Positions 45,801-53,506 of a DNA stretch of 64,000 nucleotides are shown one piece after another. The stretch spans positions 1 through 64,000 of the forward strand of contig JANQGQ010000039.1 in assembly GCA_028277185.1 (NCBI GenBank), given 5' to 3'. How positions within the stretch are numbered: position 1 is the stretch's first letter; every line of letters starts with the position of its first letter. This DNA is from Woeseiaceae bacterium. GTDB lineage: Bacteria > Pseudomonadota > Gammaproteobacteria > Steroidobacterales > Woeseiaceae. Made by a program: the position numbers and the translations under genes. Under the pieces are notes generated by a model. It saw only the letters and a list, made by a program, of their open reading frames with translations, was not told the DNA's origin and searched no databases.

Positions 45801-46199
45801 TGGCTGGACGAACTGGGAGCGGAGCGCTCTCTGCGGCCGGCTATCGTCGAGCGCGTGCGGCAGGCCGTCGAGCGCATGGCCGGAGACGAACGCGGACGTT
45901 GGCTGGCGACCGGCCCGGGGGCCGCCGAACTCTCTCTGACCGGAATCATCGACGGTGCGCTCGTCACCGGCGTTATCGACAGGGTCCGGATCGACGGCGA
46001 CCGGCACTGGATCGTCGACTACAAAACCGGAAGCCACGAGGGGGGCGATCTCGCCACTTTCCTCGCCGCGGAGACCGAGCGCTATCGCGAACAACTCAGA
46101 AGATACCGGCAGCTTTACGAAGCGTATTCCGGCGAGGCCGCACGGTCGGCGCTGTACTTTCCCTTGCTAGCTCGCTTCGTGGAGATAGATGTTTCCTAG
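42831..46199 (+). CDS. UvrD/AddA-like helicase-exonuclease
   Basis: This 1122-residue superfamily 1A helicase has Walker A APAGSGKTELL (about residues 29-39), TFTNKAAAEM, Walker B LVDEMQDTS and GDPMQSIYRFRNAEVG. Motif V TMHKAKGLQFDHVVLFGLG and motif VI LYVACTRARKSL complete the motor. A C-terminal PD-(D/E)XK nuclease shows GTLVHRWLKDV and HWIVDYKTGSHEGG. Together with the preceding gene it forms an AddAB-like complex in which both subunits keep an apparently active nuclease. Such enzymes resect double-strand breaks and degrade linear foreign DNA. Confidence 0.92.
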   Translation: MNPADALYARDSAARDSALDTAHSFIVQAPAGSGKTELLIQRYLKLLATVEQPEEVLAITFTNKAAAEMLNRVLAALAAASEPDAGRAPHEQITAAAARAVLARDAERGWRLRQHTRRLRIVTLDSLNATIARMQPLTSAGTGAAVADEAQTAALYREAATATLEWLHDGGEHSEAIETVLGHLDNHTGSYTDYLASMLGIRDQWLPFVGSGRLDDAELDTLREMLEAGLESVIDEHLQTLLQTFDRGDRAVLDGLLDFASRNLRAAGKAEHPILMYEADSEASGYWLAAAECLLTKQGGFRKSVNVGNGFPRDAKTEKQSLLDLIAKLTPQTGLRERLHAVRSLPPPAYSDSQWRMLIALIRLLPLAVAELRTLFVRRGLTDFVEVAHSAENALGSDTAPTDIALLLDYRLRHVLVDEMQDTSLAQYHMLEALTRGWTEGDGRTLFCVGDPMQSIYRFRNAEVGRFLAARQVGIGDVRLGELVLRRNFRSGEYLVDWFNRVFPAVLPERDDPAASAVSYARAVAAESLHGFGEVVVHPSLGTSRKAEAGTGLGVLQRLIDANPDDSIAVLVRGRTVLPELLSALRSAGLSYAAIDIDRLTDLPEVIEVLALTRAAVHPCDRQAWLAVLRAPWIGLSWADLHALTANDANASVMELLDDAGRLAALSDDGRAALERARPALDALHESRRSGKLRDVVERAWLCLGGPAIHRSADAIDSVYRLLDVIDRIEQAGTLDDVASLEAELDLERVPGAEPGRLTIMTMHKAKGLQFDHVVLFGLGRHAGSSSSEVLSWVELPPVDGRERRILSPIAPRADADRDPVHRYITTLSSDRDRFETGRLLYVACTRARKSLHLVAHARVETTDDGPLLKPPDPRSLLALLWTEVEPQFRQRVDEGGTPDDEEAEVWGLPTLRRFRTPYVPPRVEAPAALPRPGAAINRDRVEYAWVGSAARLAGTLVHRWLKDVADGRAGLDALVGEPADRGAIEKLTRWLDELGAERSLRPAIVERVRQAVERMAGDERGRWLATGPGAAELSLTGIIDGALVTGVIDRVRIDGDRHWIVDYKTGSHEGGDLATFLAAETERYREQLRRYRQLYEAYSGEAARSALYFPLLARFVEIDVS

Positions 46200-46290
46200 C
46201 AACCTTGTAACTGGCCGCTAGTGTGGTGTGGCGGCAGTCGGCGAAGGCATGTTCGTGGCATTTGCGGCAGTGTTTCGGGATAGCGGGTTT

Positions 46291-47028
46291 CTACAACTGC
46301 CCCTCGAGACGCAACTCGTACTGACCGCGTTCGTCCGGATTGCCGAGAAACCGGAGCCGGTTTCGCAAACCCTCGTCGATCCCGGGTTTCGGCGCCAGCC
46401 TCGCGACGAACGCGTAGTTGCGATCCGGGCTGAGCGTCAGGCTGCCCGCGAGGTCGAGCACGCCGTCGGTGTCCTCGACACTGGCGGCGATCCCGTCCTC
46501 ACGCGTGAAGAACTCCGCCTGGTAGCCGCCGATCGGAGCGGCCGCGTATATCGCGGGCGCGAAGAGACTGTCGACCGCCAACCGGCCCGTAGCGGCGACG
46601 GGCAGGCCGTCACGGATCTCCAGCCGCTCGATCTGAAGATTGGCGCCACCCGAGAGGCCCGGCTGACTCAGCGCGCCTGCGAGGGATGCCAGCGATACCG
46701 ACGCGGTCGCGGCCGTCACCGTGACACGCCCGCCGGCGCCGATCCCTACCGTGGCTTCGAAAAAGCCCGCCGCCGGCTCACCGGACAGTTGTGCCTTCGC
46801 CTGGCCGAGTGCAAGCGCCCATGGCCGGGCACGCCACTCCAGATTGCTCACGTACCAGCCGTTCACGCTGGCATGCGCCGCGCGGCCGCGCCACACGGTC
46901 CCGGAAATGCCGGCGAGACGCAGTTCGTCGGGACCTACCCACTGGTAGACGACGCGCGCCGGCAGTAGTGTGAAAACACCGATGAGAAACGCCAGTACGC
47001 CGGCGCCTGCGAACCACCGTGCGGACAT
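46291..47028 (-). CDS. gspN: type II secretion protein N
   Basis: This 245-residue protein has one N-terminal transmembrane helix (FAGAGVLAFLIGVFTLLPARV) and a periplasmic beta-rich domain with GspN features (YQWVGPDELRLAGISGTVWRG, WRARPWALALGQAKAQLSG). It is the last gene of the gsp run. ATG 47028 overlaps the gspM stop; the frame continues upstream inside gspM and is not coding there. No gspD follows it. Confidence 0.88.
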   Translation of the reverse strand: MSARWFAGAGVLAFLIGVFTLLPARVVYQWVGPDELRLAGISGTVWRGRAAHASVNGWYVSNLEWRARPWALALGQAKAQLSGEPAAGFFEATVGIGAGGRVTVTAATASVSLASLAGALSQPGLSGGANLQIERLEIRDGLPVAATGRLAVDSLFAPAIYAAAPIGGYQAEFFTREDGIAASVEDTDGVLDLAGSLTLSPDRNYAFVARLAPKPGIDEGLRNRLRFLGNPDERGQYELRLEGQL

Positions 47029-47522
47029 CAGCGCTGCTGTTCCAGCGTCAGCGTGGCATTCACCCGACCGGGTTCGGCACGGGGAGGCACCGACAGGCTG
47101 CCGGCCTGGACGTCCATCCGATAGCTGCGGCTCAGATCGCCGAGCCAGAGCACCAGCGAATCGAACGCAACGTTTTCGAACTCGACGCGAATCCCGGTGC
47201 TCGTCGTCGGCTGACTGCGGCGCAACGCGCCGGACAGGCCTCGCGTACGCAGCGTCGTGTCGACGATGACCACCGGAGTCCGTCCGCGGCTCTGATCCGG
47301 CTGCGTCCGATCGGGCGGGCCGCCGCTCCCATAGGTTGCCGCGAGGCGCTCGAGCTGAGTCAGGCCGGCCTGCCAGTCGTCGACACTCGCTCTGAGGGCA
47401 TCGTGGCGATTGTCGACCGGCATCCAGACGAGCAGCCACAGCAGCGAAGCGGCGACGACGAGCGCGCAAACGCCGACCATGATGCGTTCGCGCGGGGCCA
47501 ATCCGTCAAACCAGTCCTTCAC
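47028..47522 (-). CDS. gspM: type II secretion protein M
   Basis: This 164-residue bitopic protein starts MKDWFDGLAPRERIMVGVCA, with a transmembrane helix at about 17-36, a periplasmic coiled coil and a ferredoxin-like domain. It works with GspL in the inner-membrane platform of the secreton. It overlaps gspL by 4 bp and gspN by 1 bp. Confidence 0.9.
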   Translation of the reverse strand: MKDWFDGLAPRERIMVGVCALVVAASLLWLLVWMPVDNRHDALRASVDDWQAGLTQLERLAATYGSGGPPDRTQPDQSRGRTPVVIVDTTLRTRGLSGALRRSQPTTSTGIRVEFENVAFDSLVLWLGDLSRSYRMDVQAGSLSVPPRAEPGRVNATLTLEQQR

Positions 47523-48793
47523 GCGCCCGAGTCCCGTATCTGTATGCGACTGTTCACCCTGCCGTCCTCACCCTGGGTCGTACCCTGAATCGACGCCGTG
47601 TAGCGACCCGAATCGCCAACCAGCTTCTGAATACGATCGAGCGTCGCGACATCCGGCGCCGTCAGCCGCAGGTCGATGACGCCCGCCCGATAGCTCAGTG
47701 CTTCGATCTCGGTATTACCGTTTTCGTTGATCGCCTTCGCGAGTTCGAGGATTGACGGCAAAAAGATCTGCGTCGGGCCGCTGCCGGTACCGTATTGGCG
47801 GCTCAACGACTGCGCCGCGCCGATCGGATCGCCCGGAACCCTGGCATCGCCGGTCAGCGACTGGTAGAGCGCGGTGTACTGCTCGGTCAGAGCCGCTTCC
47901 TGGCGGCTGAGACTCAGGAAGTCGACTCCCTTGCCGACGAGCGCTACGACGAACACCGCCAGCAGCAGCCCGGCTGCCGCCCGCCACGGTCTGAACAGAC
48001 CGCCGAACTCGCTCTTGCGCGCATAGTTGCCCTGCAGCAGATCGACCCCCGCGCCTGCCGCGACCGTTGCCGCAAGGCGGGGCAGCGCCCCGTCCGCCAT
48101 GACGCTGACGTCGACACTCGCCAGCTCGCCGCGCAGGGCGTTGAACTCATGCTCGTACCGTGCCGCCGCCGTGGCGTCGCACCAGGCCACGAGGTGCCGC
48201 GACGGTACTTCGTCTGCATCCTCGGGTTCGGGTGCAGCGCTGCCTTCCGGCAGCAAACCGGCCAGAGCCAGCGCATCGGTCGGGCCGACGCCCTCGAATG
48301 CGAGTTCGATCGACGCGCCGTCGTTGAGCATCACGCTGTCCCGCTCCGCGATCAGCGTGATGGTGTTCGGCATTCTCTGAACGCCGTGATAAGCCGGCAC
48401 GATACGTTGCGGCTCGATACCGGCGCCGGCCAGCGCCTCGAGCCAGCCCTCGAGCAGCGAGGTCCCGACGACCGCAACCGGCCGGGCGCCGCCCTCGGCC
48501 GCGGAACCGTGCGCGAAGTGCAACTCGTCGATGTCGGTCGCGAACTGCTCTTCCAGGGCATACGGGATTGCCGCGCGGAGTTTGGCTCCCGACTTGATCG
48601 GCAGGTCGATCGCGGTAGTTACGACGTCGACAGCCGGTACCAGAACGATGACCGGAAGATCGGCCGCGGCCTCGCGTGCTTCAGCCAGCGTTCCGCGACC
48701 GATGTCGCTCTTTCGATTGCCTTCGCCGTCGACGATCAGCCACTCGGCGGCGTCGGGCTCGGCGGGGATGGCGATAACGAGGAAGTCGGCCAT
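47519..48793 (-). CDS. gspL: type II secretion protein L
   Basis: This 424-residue protein has a cytoplasmic actin-like domain (about 1-250; PIKSGAKLRAAIPYALEEQ is a typical GspL segment). A transmembrane helix at about 272-290 (AGLLLAVFVVALVGKGVDFL) and a periplasmic ferredoxin-like domain follow. GspL links the GspE ATPase to the pseudopilus; gspE is not in this window. Confidence 0.92.
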   Translation of the reverse strand: MADFLVIAIPAEPDAAEWLIVDGEGNRKSDIGRGTLAEAREAAADLPVIVLVPAVDVVTTAIDLPIKSGAKLRAAIPYALEEQFATDIDELHFAHGSAAEGGARPVAVVGTSLLEGWLEALAGAGIEPQRIVPAYHGVQRMPNTITLIAERDSVMLNDGASIELAFEGVGPTDALALAGLLPEGSAAPEPEDADEVPSRHLVAWCDATAAARYEHEFNALRGELASVDVSVMADGALPRLAATVAAGAGVDLLQGNYARKSEFGGLFRPWRAAAGLLLAVFVVALVGKGVDFLSLSRQEAALTEQYTALYQSLTGDARVPGDPIGAAQSLSRQYGTGSGPTQIFLPSILELAKAINENGNTEIEALSYRAGVIDLRLTAPDVATLDRIQKLVGDSGRYTASIQGTTQGEDGRVNSRIQIRDSGA

Positions 48794-48796
48794 GAC

Positions 48797-49732
48797 TCAG
48801 GCGGTACTCAGGCTACGCAGGATGGGCACGACGTCCCCCTGCTGGGTTCGCTGCAGAATACTGAAGAAAGTGATGCGAACGGTAGCAATCTGCACGACCA
48901 CCTTCAATTGAAAATAGCCGGTACTCTCGCTGAGTTCTGCAAGAAGCTCGTCGCCGACCAGGGTCGAGAACGTGGCCTGAATGTCCGCAAACCCGCCGGC
49001 TTCACGTTCTTCCATGAGTCTCTCTACGTCGCTCGGCGACAGGTTCTCGCCGAGAGAAGCCAGCACGGCAAACGTCGCCGTGTTGACGTTGACCGGCGTT
49101 CGTCCGGGGAGCGCCGTGATGTGCGGCTCCAGCCTGCGAAAGCTATCGTTGTCCATACCCTCGAGCGCCGCAAGCTCGGAGGCATTCGCGAGCGCCTGGT
49201 TGGCAGGGCGATAGGGCGGCGTCAAAGCCGTGTAGATACCGTCCTCACCGCCGTCGGGGAACGAGGCCTCCTGATCGGGATCGATCCAGTCGGCCGTGAG
49301 GCCCGCGAACCGGGGATCGATCTCGAGCGTCGTGAGCAGGCGCCGGAACTGCTCCAGGTAGAGTTCGTCGATTTCGCCGTCACCGTTGACGAGGTTGTTG
49401 ACATTGAACCGCCCCTGCAAGTCGGTGATTTCGCCGCTGACCGTGCCGCCGTCGATCGGCAGCCCGGGAAGCTCGCTGGCCCAGATCTCGCCGAGGTGAT
49501 CCGTGTCGGAATTCGCCAGGTCCTCGGCGAGGATCGCGGCGATCCAGCTCTCCGCACCAAGCGCGACCTGCACGGCCTGATCGCGCAACAGGAGGCTCTG
49601 AGCGCGCCGCGCATCCATCTGCGATTCGAAGGCAAGCGAGTACGTCATGACCGCGACGAGGGCGACGATCAGCATTGCCGTTATGATCGCGACGCCCGTC
49701 TGGCGACCGGGCAACGACCTCCGACGTCTCAC
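48797..49732 (-). CDS. gspK: type II secretion minor pseudopilin K
   Basis: This 311-residue protein begins with a prepilin-like N-terminus (GVAIITAMLIVALVAVMTYS). It contains the large GspK alpha-domain with segments DLQGRFNVNNLV and LTADWIDPDQEASFPDGGED. GspK caps the pseudopilus tip with GspI and GspJ. It overlaps gspJ by 4 bp. Confidence 0.92.
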   Translation of the reverse strand: MRRRRSLPGRQTGVAIITAMLIVALVAVMTYSLAFESQMDARRAQSLLLRDQAVQVALGAESWIAAILAEDLANSDTDHLGEIWASELPGLPIDGGTVSGEITDLQGRFNVNNLVNGDGEIDELYLEQFRRLLTTLEIDPRFAGLTADWIDPDQEASFPDGGEDGIYTALTPPYRPANQALANASELAALEGMDNDSFRRLEPHITALPGRTPVNVNTATFAVLASLGENLSPSDVERLMEEREAGGFADIQATFSTLVGDELLAELSESTGYFQLKVVVQIATVRITFFSILQRTQQGDVVPILRSLSTA

Positions 49733-50337
49733 GGCGCCAGCTCCACGATGCGCGTTAGTTCTCCCTCATCGGTCAGGACCAGCACGATTTCGACGGCGCG
49801 CGGCCGGTTGCGCGGATCGACCGCGTCGACCGACCCGAGCGGCGGCCACTGATCGGTCCACTCGCCGTTCGTCAAAAGATAGCGAAACCCGATCGCGTCC
49901 ACGTCGTCGAGCAATACGGTCTGCACCGGCTGATTCGAGAACGTCCTGTCGAGCACCGTCCAGTGATAGCGCGACAGCTCGCCGTCGATGAGCTGATAGG
50001 CTAGACGCTGCTGCGTCGACCGCGGCAGTCCCGCCGGATTGCTCCAGCCGCCTCGGGTGAGTTCGAGGGCAAACTGCGACGTCGCCGAGGTCTGGATCGA
50101 ACCGACCAGGCTCTCACCGAGCTCGTCGCGGACGGGCCGGGGGGCTACCTGCAGCAAATCCGACTCCAGAAAGCGCATCGTCGTCTGAATGGCCTGCATG
50201 CGCGCCATGTGGTTCTCGAGAAACTCGGCATGGTTCAGCAGCCGCCCGATGGCGCCATAGGCCAGTGTCGCCATGATCGCAAAGACGAATACGGCCACCA
50301 GCAGCTCGATGAGCGTCAGACCGCGGCAGCGCTTCAT
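49729..50337 (-). CDS. gspJ: type II secretion minor pseudopilin J
   Basis: This 202-residue prepilin has the cleavage/methylation motif RGLTLIELLVAVFVFAIMAT, with leucine instead of phenylalanine at +1. The C-terminal domain includes FRYLTNGEWTDQWPP. ATG 50337 overlaps the gspI stop (ATGA) and gives the short basic leader MKRCRG; a longer in-frame start at 50373 is less likely. Confidence 0.92.
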   Translation of the reverse strand: MKRCRGLTLIELLVAVFVFAIMATLAYGAIGRLLNHAEFLENHMARMQAIQTTMRFLESDLLQVAPRPVRDELGESLVGSIQTSATSQFALELTRGGWSNPAGLPRSTQQRLAYQLIDGELSRYHWTVLDRTFSNQPVQTVLLDDVDAIGFRYLLTNGEWTDQWPPLGSVDAVDPRNRPRAVEIVLVLTDEGELTRIVELAP

Positions 50338-50768
50338 TCCGTTGCACCCCGACGGCGGCTGTTGCTGCTCCATGCCCGGTTCGCCTGCCCGGGGATCACC
50401 GGCGCCCCGACGAAACCCGTGACGGTGCGCACGAAATCCGCGTTGTCCGGATAGCCTACGGAAACGTCGATTCTCAGCAGGTTCTCGACACCGGTCTCAC
50501 TGACCGTTGCCTCCCAGGACCAGTCGACACCAGCGTAGACCACTTCGCCCGAGCTGCGGCCGGTTTCCGGAAGCTCGTTCGCGAGACGAAATTCCGCAAG
50601 CTGGTTTTGTGCAATCCAGTTCGCGTACATTCTGTCGCGCATGCTGCCGGCGGTACTGACGACCTGGCCGATGGCGACCATCGCTGCCGTCAGGACGAGC
50701 GATACTATAACCAGCGACACCAGCACCTCGATCAGCGTCAGGCCCCGCTCTGAACCGTTACAGGCCAC
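50334..50768 (-). CDS. gspI: type II secretion minor pseudopilin I
   Basis: This 144-residue prepilin has motif RGLTLIEVLVSLVIVSLVLT after a short leader. GTG start overlaps the gspH stop (TAGTG). The conserved WIAQNQLAEFRL segment supports GspI. It sits at the pseudopilus tip. Confidence 0.92.
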   Translation of the reverse strand: MACNGSERGLTLIEVLVSLVIVSLVLTAAMVAIGQVVSTAGSMRDRMYANWIAQNQLAEFRLANELPETGRSSGEVVYAGVDWSWEATVSETGVENLLRIDVSVGYPDNADFVRTVTGFVGAPVIPGQANRAWSSNSRRRGATE

Positions 50769-51337
50769 TAGCTTGCCTCGTCGTCGAGAAACTCCACGTT
50801 GCCGAGCAGATCGACGCTGAGCGCGACACGGCTGTCGTCGCCGAAGCGGACGATGTGGAGTTCGAAGGCCGAGACGTCGCCGCTCGAGAACAGATAAGCG
50901 TGCGGCGAATACTGTTCGACGTCGCGGGCAGAGCGATCCTCATCGTCCTCGGCCGGATCGAATCGCGCCGGCGTGTCGGCAAGCCTGACGCGCCCCCCGT
51001 CAACGTACAGCTCGAGCTCCATGCCTTCCGGCAGCGTATGGGCGCCGAGCAGGTCGTCGAGCGGTACGTCCGCCCAGCGTTGGCCGTCCGGGTCGTACTC
51101 GACGAACCGGTAACCGGTACGCATGAACTCTATGCCGAAATCGCGGCCCTGCAGGATCGCGTCGTCCAACGCCAGTTCGAGCAGCGCAACCGCCCGATCC
51201 GCCTCGCGGTCGAGTTCCCGGTCGTCACGCAGCACGCCCGTGGAGATGAGAGCCGTGCTCGCGATGATCGCGATGATGAACACGACGACGAGGATCTCGA
51301 ACAGCGTGAACCCGTTCTGTCGGCGCTCTCTCTGCAT
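50768..51337 (-). CDS. gspH: type II secretion minor pseudopilin H
   Basis: This 189-residue prepilin has the motif NGFTLFEILVVVFIIAIIAS with Phe at +1 and Glu at +5, followed by the GspH-type body (LDDAILQGRDFGIEFMRTGYRFVEYD). It connects the GspIJK tip to the GspG fibre. The gap to gspG is 25 bp. Confidence 0.92.
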   Translation of the reverse strand: MQRERRQNGFTLFEILVVVFIIAIIASTALISTGVLRDDRELDREADRAVALLELALDDAILQGRDFGIEFMRTGYRFVEYDPDGQRWADVPLDDLLGAHTLPEGMELELYVDGGRVRLADTPARFDPAEDDEDRSARDVEQYSPHAYLFSSGDVSAFELHIVRFGDDSRVALSVDLLGNVEFLDDEAS

Positions 51338-51362
51338 TGCGGTCCACCAGACCTGCCTGGGA

Positions 51363-51821
51363 TCAGTTGAGATCCCAGTTGCCGATATCCGCGTCGTTTT
51401 CCTGGCCGCCGGGTCGCCCGTCGGCGCCGAAGGAATACACGTCGATCTCGCCGTTGTTGCCGGGGTTCAGGTATTGGTACTGGTTGCCCCACGGATCGAG
51501 CGGGATGCTGTCGCGCTCCATATAGCCGCGCGGGTTCCAGTTGCGGATGTTCGGATCGTTGGGCCGCACGACCAGCGCTTCGAGCCCTTGCTCGGAGGTC
51601 GGGTATTGAAAGTTGTCGAGACGATAGAGTTTGAGGGCCGACTCGAGCGCCCGAATCTCCGTCTTGGCCTTCGTGATGTTGGCCCTGTCGACGTTACCGA
51701 TGACGTTCGGCGCGACGATCGCCGCCAGAATCCCGATAATGATCACGACGACCATTATCTCGATCAGGGTGAAGCCCCGCTGACGCCATCCCGGGCGCCG
51801 CCGCTGGTGATTCCTGGTCAC
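51363..51821 (-). CDS. gspG: type II secretion major pseudopilin G
   Basis: This 152-residue major pseudopilin has the prepilin motif RGFTLIEIMVVVIIIGILAA and the GspG signature KTEIRALESALKLYRLDN. A calcium-site and C-terminal region follow (LDPWGNQYQYLNPG, DVYSFGADGRPGGQENDADI). GTG 51821 is chosen: GGAG lies 8 nt upstream and the leader length is normal, whereas the longer frame lacks signals. It is the first gene of the minus-strand gspGHIJKLMN run. gspC, D, E and F are not in the window. Confidence 0.95.
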   Translation of the reverse strand: MTRNHQRRRPGWRQRGFTLIEIMVVVIIIGILAAIVAPNVIGNVDRANITKAKTEIRALESALKLYRLDNFQYPTSEQGLEALVVRPNDPNIRNWNPRGYMERDSIPLDPWGNQYQYLNPGNNGEIDVYSFGADGRPGGQENDADIGNWDLN

Positions 51822-51885
51822 TAGGTATTCTCCGTGTCTCGGTCCGGCGGAGCGCCGGAATTGACGTGATGCTGAGATAAACGCG

Positions 51886-51894
51886 AGTATAGCA
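51886..51894 (-). promoter_or_regulatory. extended -10 promoter of gspG
   Basis: On the minus strand TGCTATACT forms an extended -10 element about 65 bp before the gspG GTG start. No good -35 is visible, as is usual for extended -10 promoters. Confidence 0.45.
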
Positions 51895-51897
51895 AAC

Positions 51898-52506
51898 ATG
51901 GGGTTAATGCCGGGTTTGCGTGCCGGGCTCAGGGCTTTGCCCGGAGGCTGGGCCGTGCTGCTACTCGGCGCCGCGATCCTCGCGTTCGCCGTTCCCGGCG
52001 ACGGCCTGACGGGCGGGCTGCGATTCGAGCGCGAGGCGATTGCCGGCGGTCAGCTATGGCGCCTCGCGTCAGCTCATTTCGTCCACCTCGGGATGTCGCA
52101 CGCCGTTCTGAACGTCGTCGGCCTGCTGCTCATCGCCTGGCTCGTCGGTAAGGAGTACACGGTCCGTCAGTGGCTCTTCGTTTCGGCCATCACCATCGCG
52201 ACCATCGATGCCGGCCTCTGGTGGCTGTTGCCGGAGCTCGAGTGGTACGTCGGGCTGTCGGGCGTGCTCCACGGCTGGCTGGCCGCCGGTGTCGTGGTTC
52301 AGGTCGGACGCCGTCGTCCCGATGGTCTCCTGCTTGCGGGCCTGCTGACCGGCAAGCTCGTCTTCGAGGCTCTGTTCGGCGCGCTGCCGGGCTCGGCCGA
52401 AACCGCGGGCGGCCCGGTGGTTACCGAAGCGCATCTGTACGGCGCCGTGGGAGGATTGCTGGCCGGGCTCTTGCTGAGTCGTTTTGTGCGTAGCAGGCGT
52501 CTATAA
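51898..52506 (+). CDS. rhombosortase (rhomboid-family intramembrane serine protease)
   Basis: This 202-residue protein has about six transmembrane helices. The serine active site is YVGLSGVLHGW (about S121), the catalytic histidine is in TEAHLYGAVGG (about H179), and an N-terminal HFVHLGMSHAVLN segment is present. These features match the rhombosortase subfamily, which cleaves GlyGly-CTERM sorting tails from proteins exported by type II secretion. It is divergent from the gsp pseudopilin genes with a 76-bp gap, consistent with a shared secretion pathway. Confidence 0.88.
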   Translation: MGLMPGLRAGLRALPGGWAVLLLGAAILAFAVPGDGLTGGLRFEREAIAGGQLWRLASAHFVHLGMSHAVLNVVGLLLIAWLVGKEYTVRQWLFVSAITIATIDAGLWWLLPELEWYVGLSGVLHGWLAAGVVVQVGRRRPDGLLLAGLLTGKLVFEALFGALPGSAETAGGPVVTEAHLYGAVGGLLAGLLLSRFVRSRRL

Positions 52507-52560
52507 TCCGCCGCCACCTACAGGCCGCGCAGCCAAAAAGAGCAATACAGGGGGGGCAAG

Positions 52561-53484
52561 ATGGCCGACGCAATGGTTTTTCCCGGACAGGGTTCGCAAT
52601 CTGTCGGCATGCAGTCCGACCTTGCCGGCAGCCGCGAGGTCGCCGATACGTGGGCCGAAGCGGGCGAAGTGCTCGGCTACGATATCTGGGGGCTGGTCCA
52701 GTCGGGCCCCGCGGAAGAACTCGCCAGAACGACGATTACCCAACCCGCGATGCTCGCGGCCGGCGTCGCCGCGTTTCGCGCATGGCGCCAGGCGGACGGC
52801 GCTATGCCGGCGGCGGTCGCCGGCCACAGTCTCGGCGAGTACACGGCGCTGGTTGCCGCCGGCGCACTTGATTTCACCGATGCAATGCGCGTCGTCAAGC
52901 GCCGTTCCGAACTGATGCGCGACGCCGGCGCGGCGGAACCCGGCAAGATGGCGGCGATCATCGGTCTCGATGACGCCGCGCTCGTCGCCGTATGCAAGCG
53001 CGTCGCCGACGGCGATATCGTCGAGGCCGTGAACTTCAACGCGCCCGGACAGGTGGTCATAGCGGGACACGCCGCCGCCGTCGACCGGGCGATCGACGCG
53101 GCAAAGTCGGCTGGCGCGAAGCGCGCGCTGCCGCTTCCGGTAACGGTCGCCGCGCACTCGTCGCTCATGCGCCCCGCGGGCGATGGGCTGGCTGCCGCGC
53201 TGGCCGAGGTCACGGTGAGCACTCCGACCATCACCGTAGTCGCCGCGTCGGATGCGACTCCCTACCTCGACGCAGAGGATATCCGGCGCCGGCTGGCTTG
53301 CCAGGTCTACAGCCCGGTGCAGTGGGTACGGACGACCGAAGCCCTCGTGGGTCTCGGCGCGGAACGGATCGTCGAGTGCGGGCCCGGGAAGGTTCTGGCG
53401 GGACTGATGCGCCGTATCGACAGAAGCGTCCCCGTCGTCACGCTGGATAATGCGCAGGGTCTGTCCGCTGCGCTGGCCGCTTAA
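52561..53484 (+). CDS. fabD: malonyl-CoA:ACP transacylase
   Basis: This 307-residue enzyme loads malonyl groups onto ACP. The motif VFPGQGSQSVGM opens the protein, the nucleophile serine is in GHSLGEYTALVAAGAL (about residue 92), and the catalytic histidine is in PVTVAAHSSLM. A purine-rich AGGGGGGGCAAG precedes the ATG. Here fabD is the first gene of the fab run: plsX and fabH, which usually precede it, are absent from this locus. Confidence 0.96.
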   Translation: MADAMVFPGQGSQSVGMQSDLAGSREVADTWAEAGEVLGYDIWGLVQSGPAEELARTTITQPAMLAAGVAAFRAWRQADGAMPAAVAGHSLGEYTALVAAGALDFTDAMRVVKRRSELMRDAGAAEPGKMAAIIGLDDAALVAVCKRVADGDIVEAVNFNAPGQVVIAGHAAAVDRAIDAAKSAGAKRALPLPVTVAAHSSLMRPAGDGLAAALAEVTVSTPTITVVAASDATPYLDAEDIRRRLACQVYSPVQWVRTTEALVGLGAERIVECGPGKVLAGLMRRIDRSVPVVTLDNAQGLSAALAA

Positions 53485-53506
53485 GCACAGACAAGAATTG
53501 GATGGC

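Noticed and set aside
47795..49852. 685-codon plus-strand open frame across gspL and gspK
   Set aside because: It is antisense to two overlapping secretion genes with normal family lengths and motifs.
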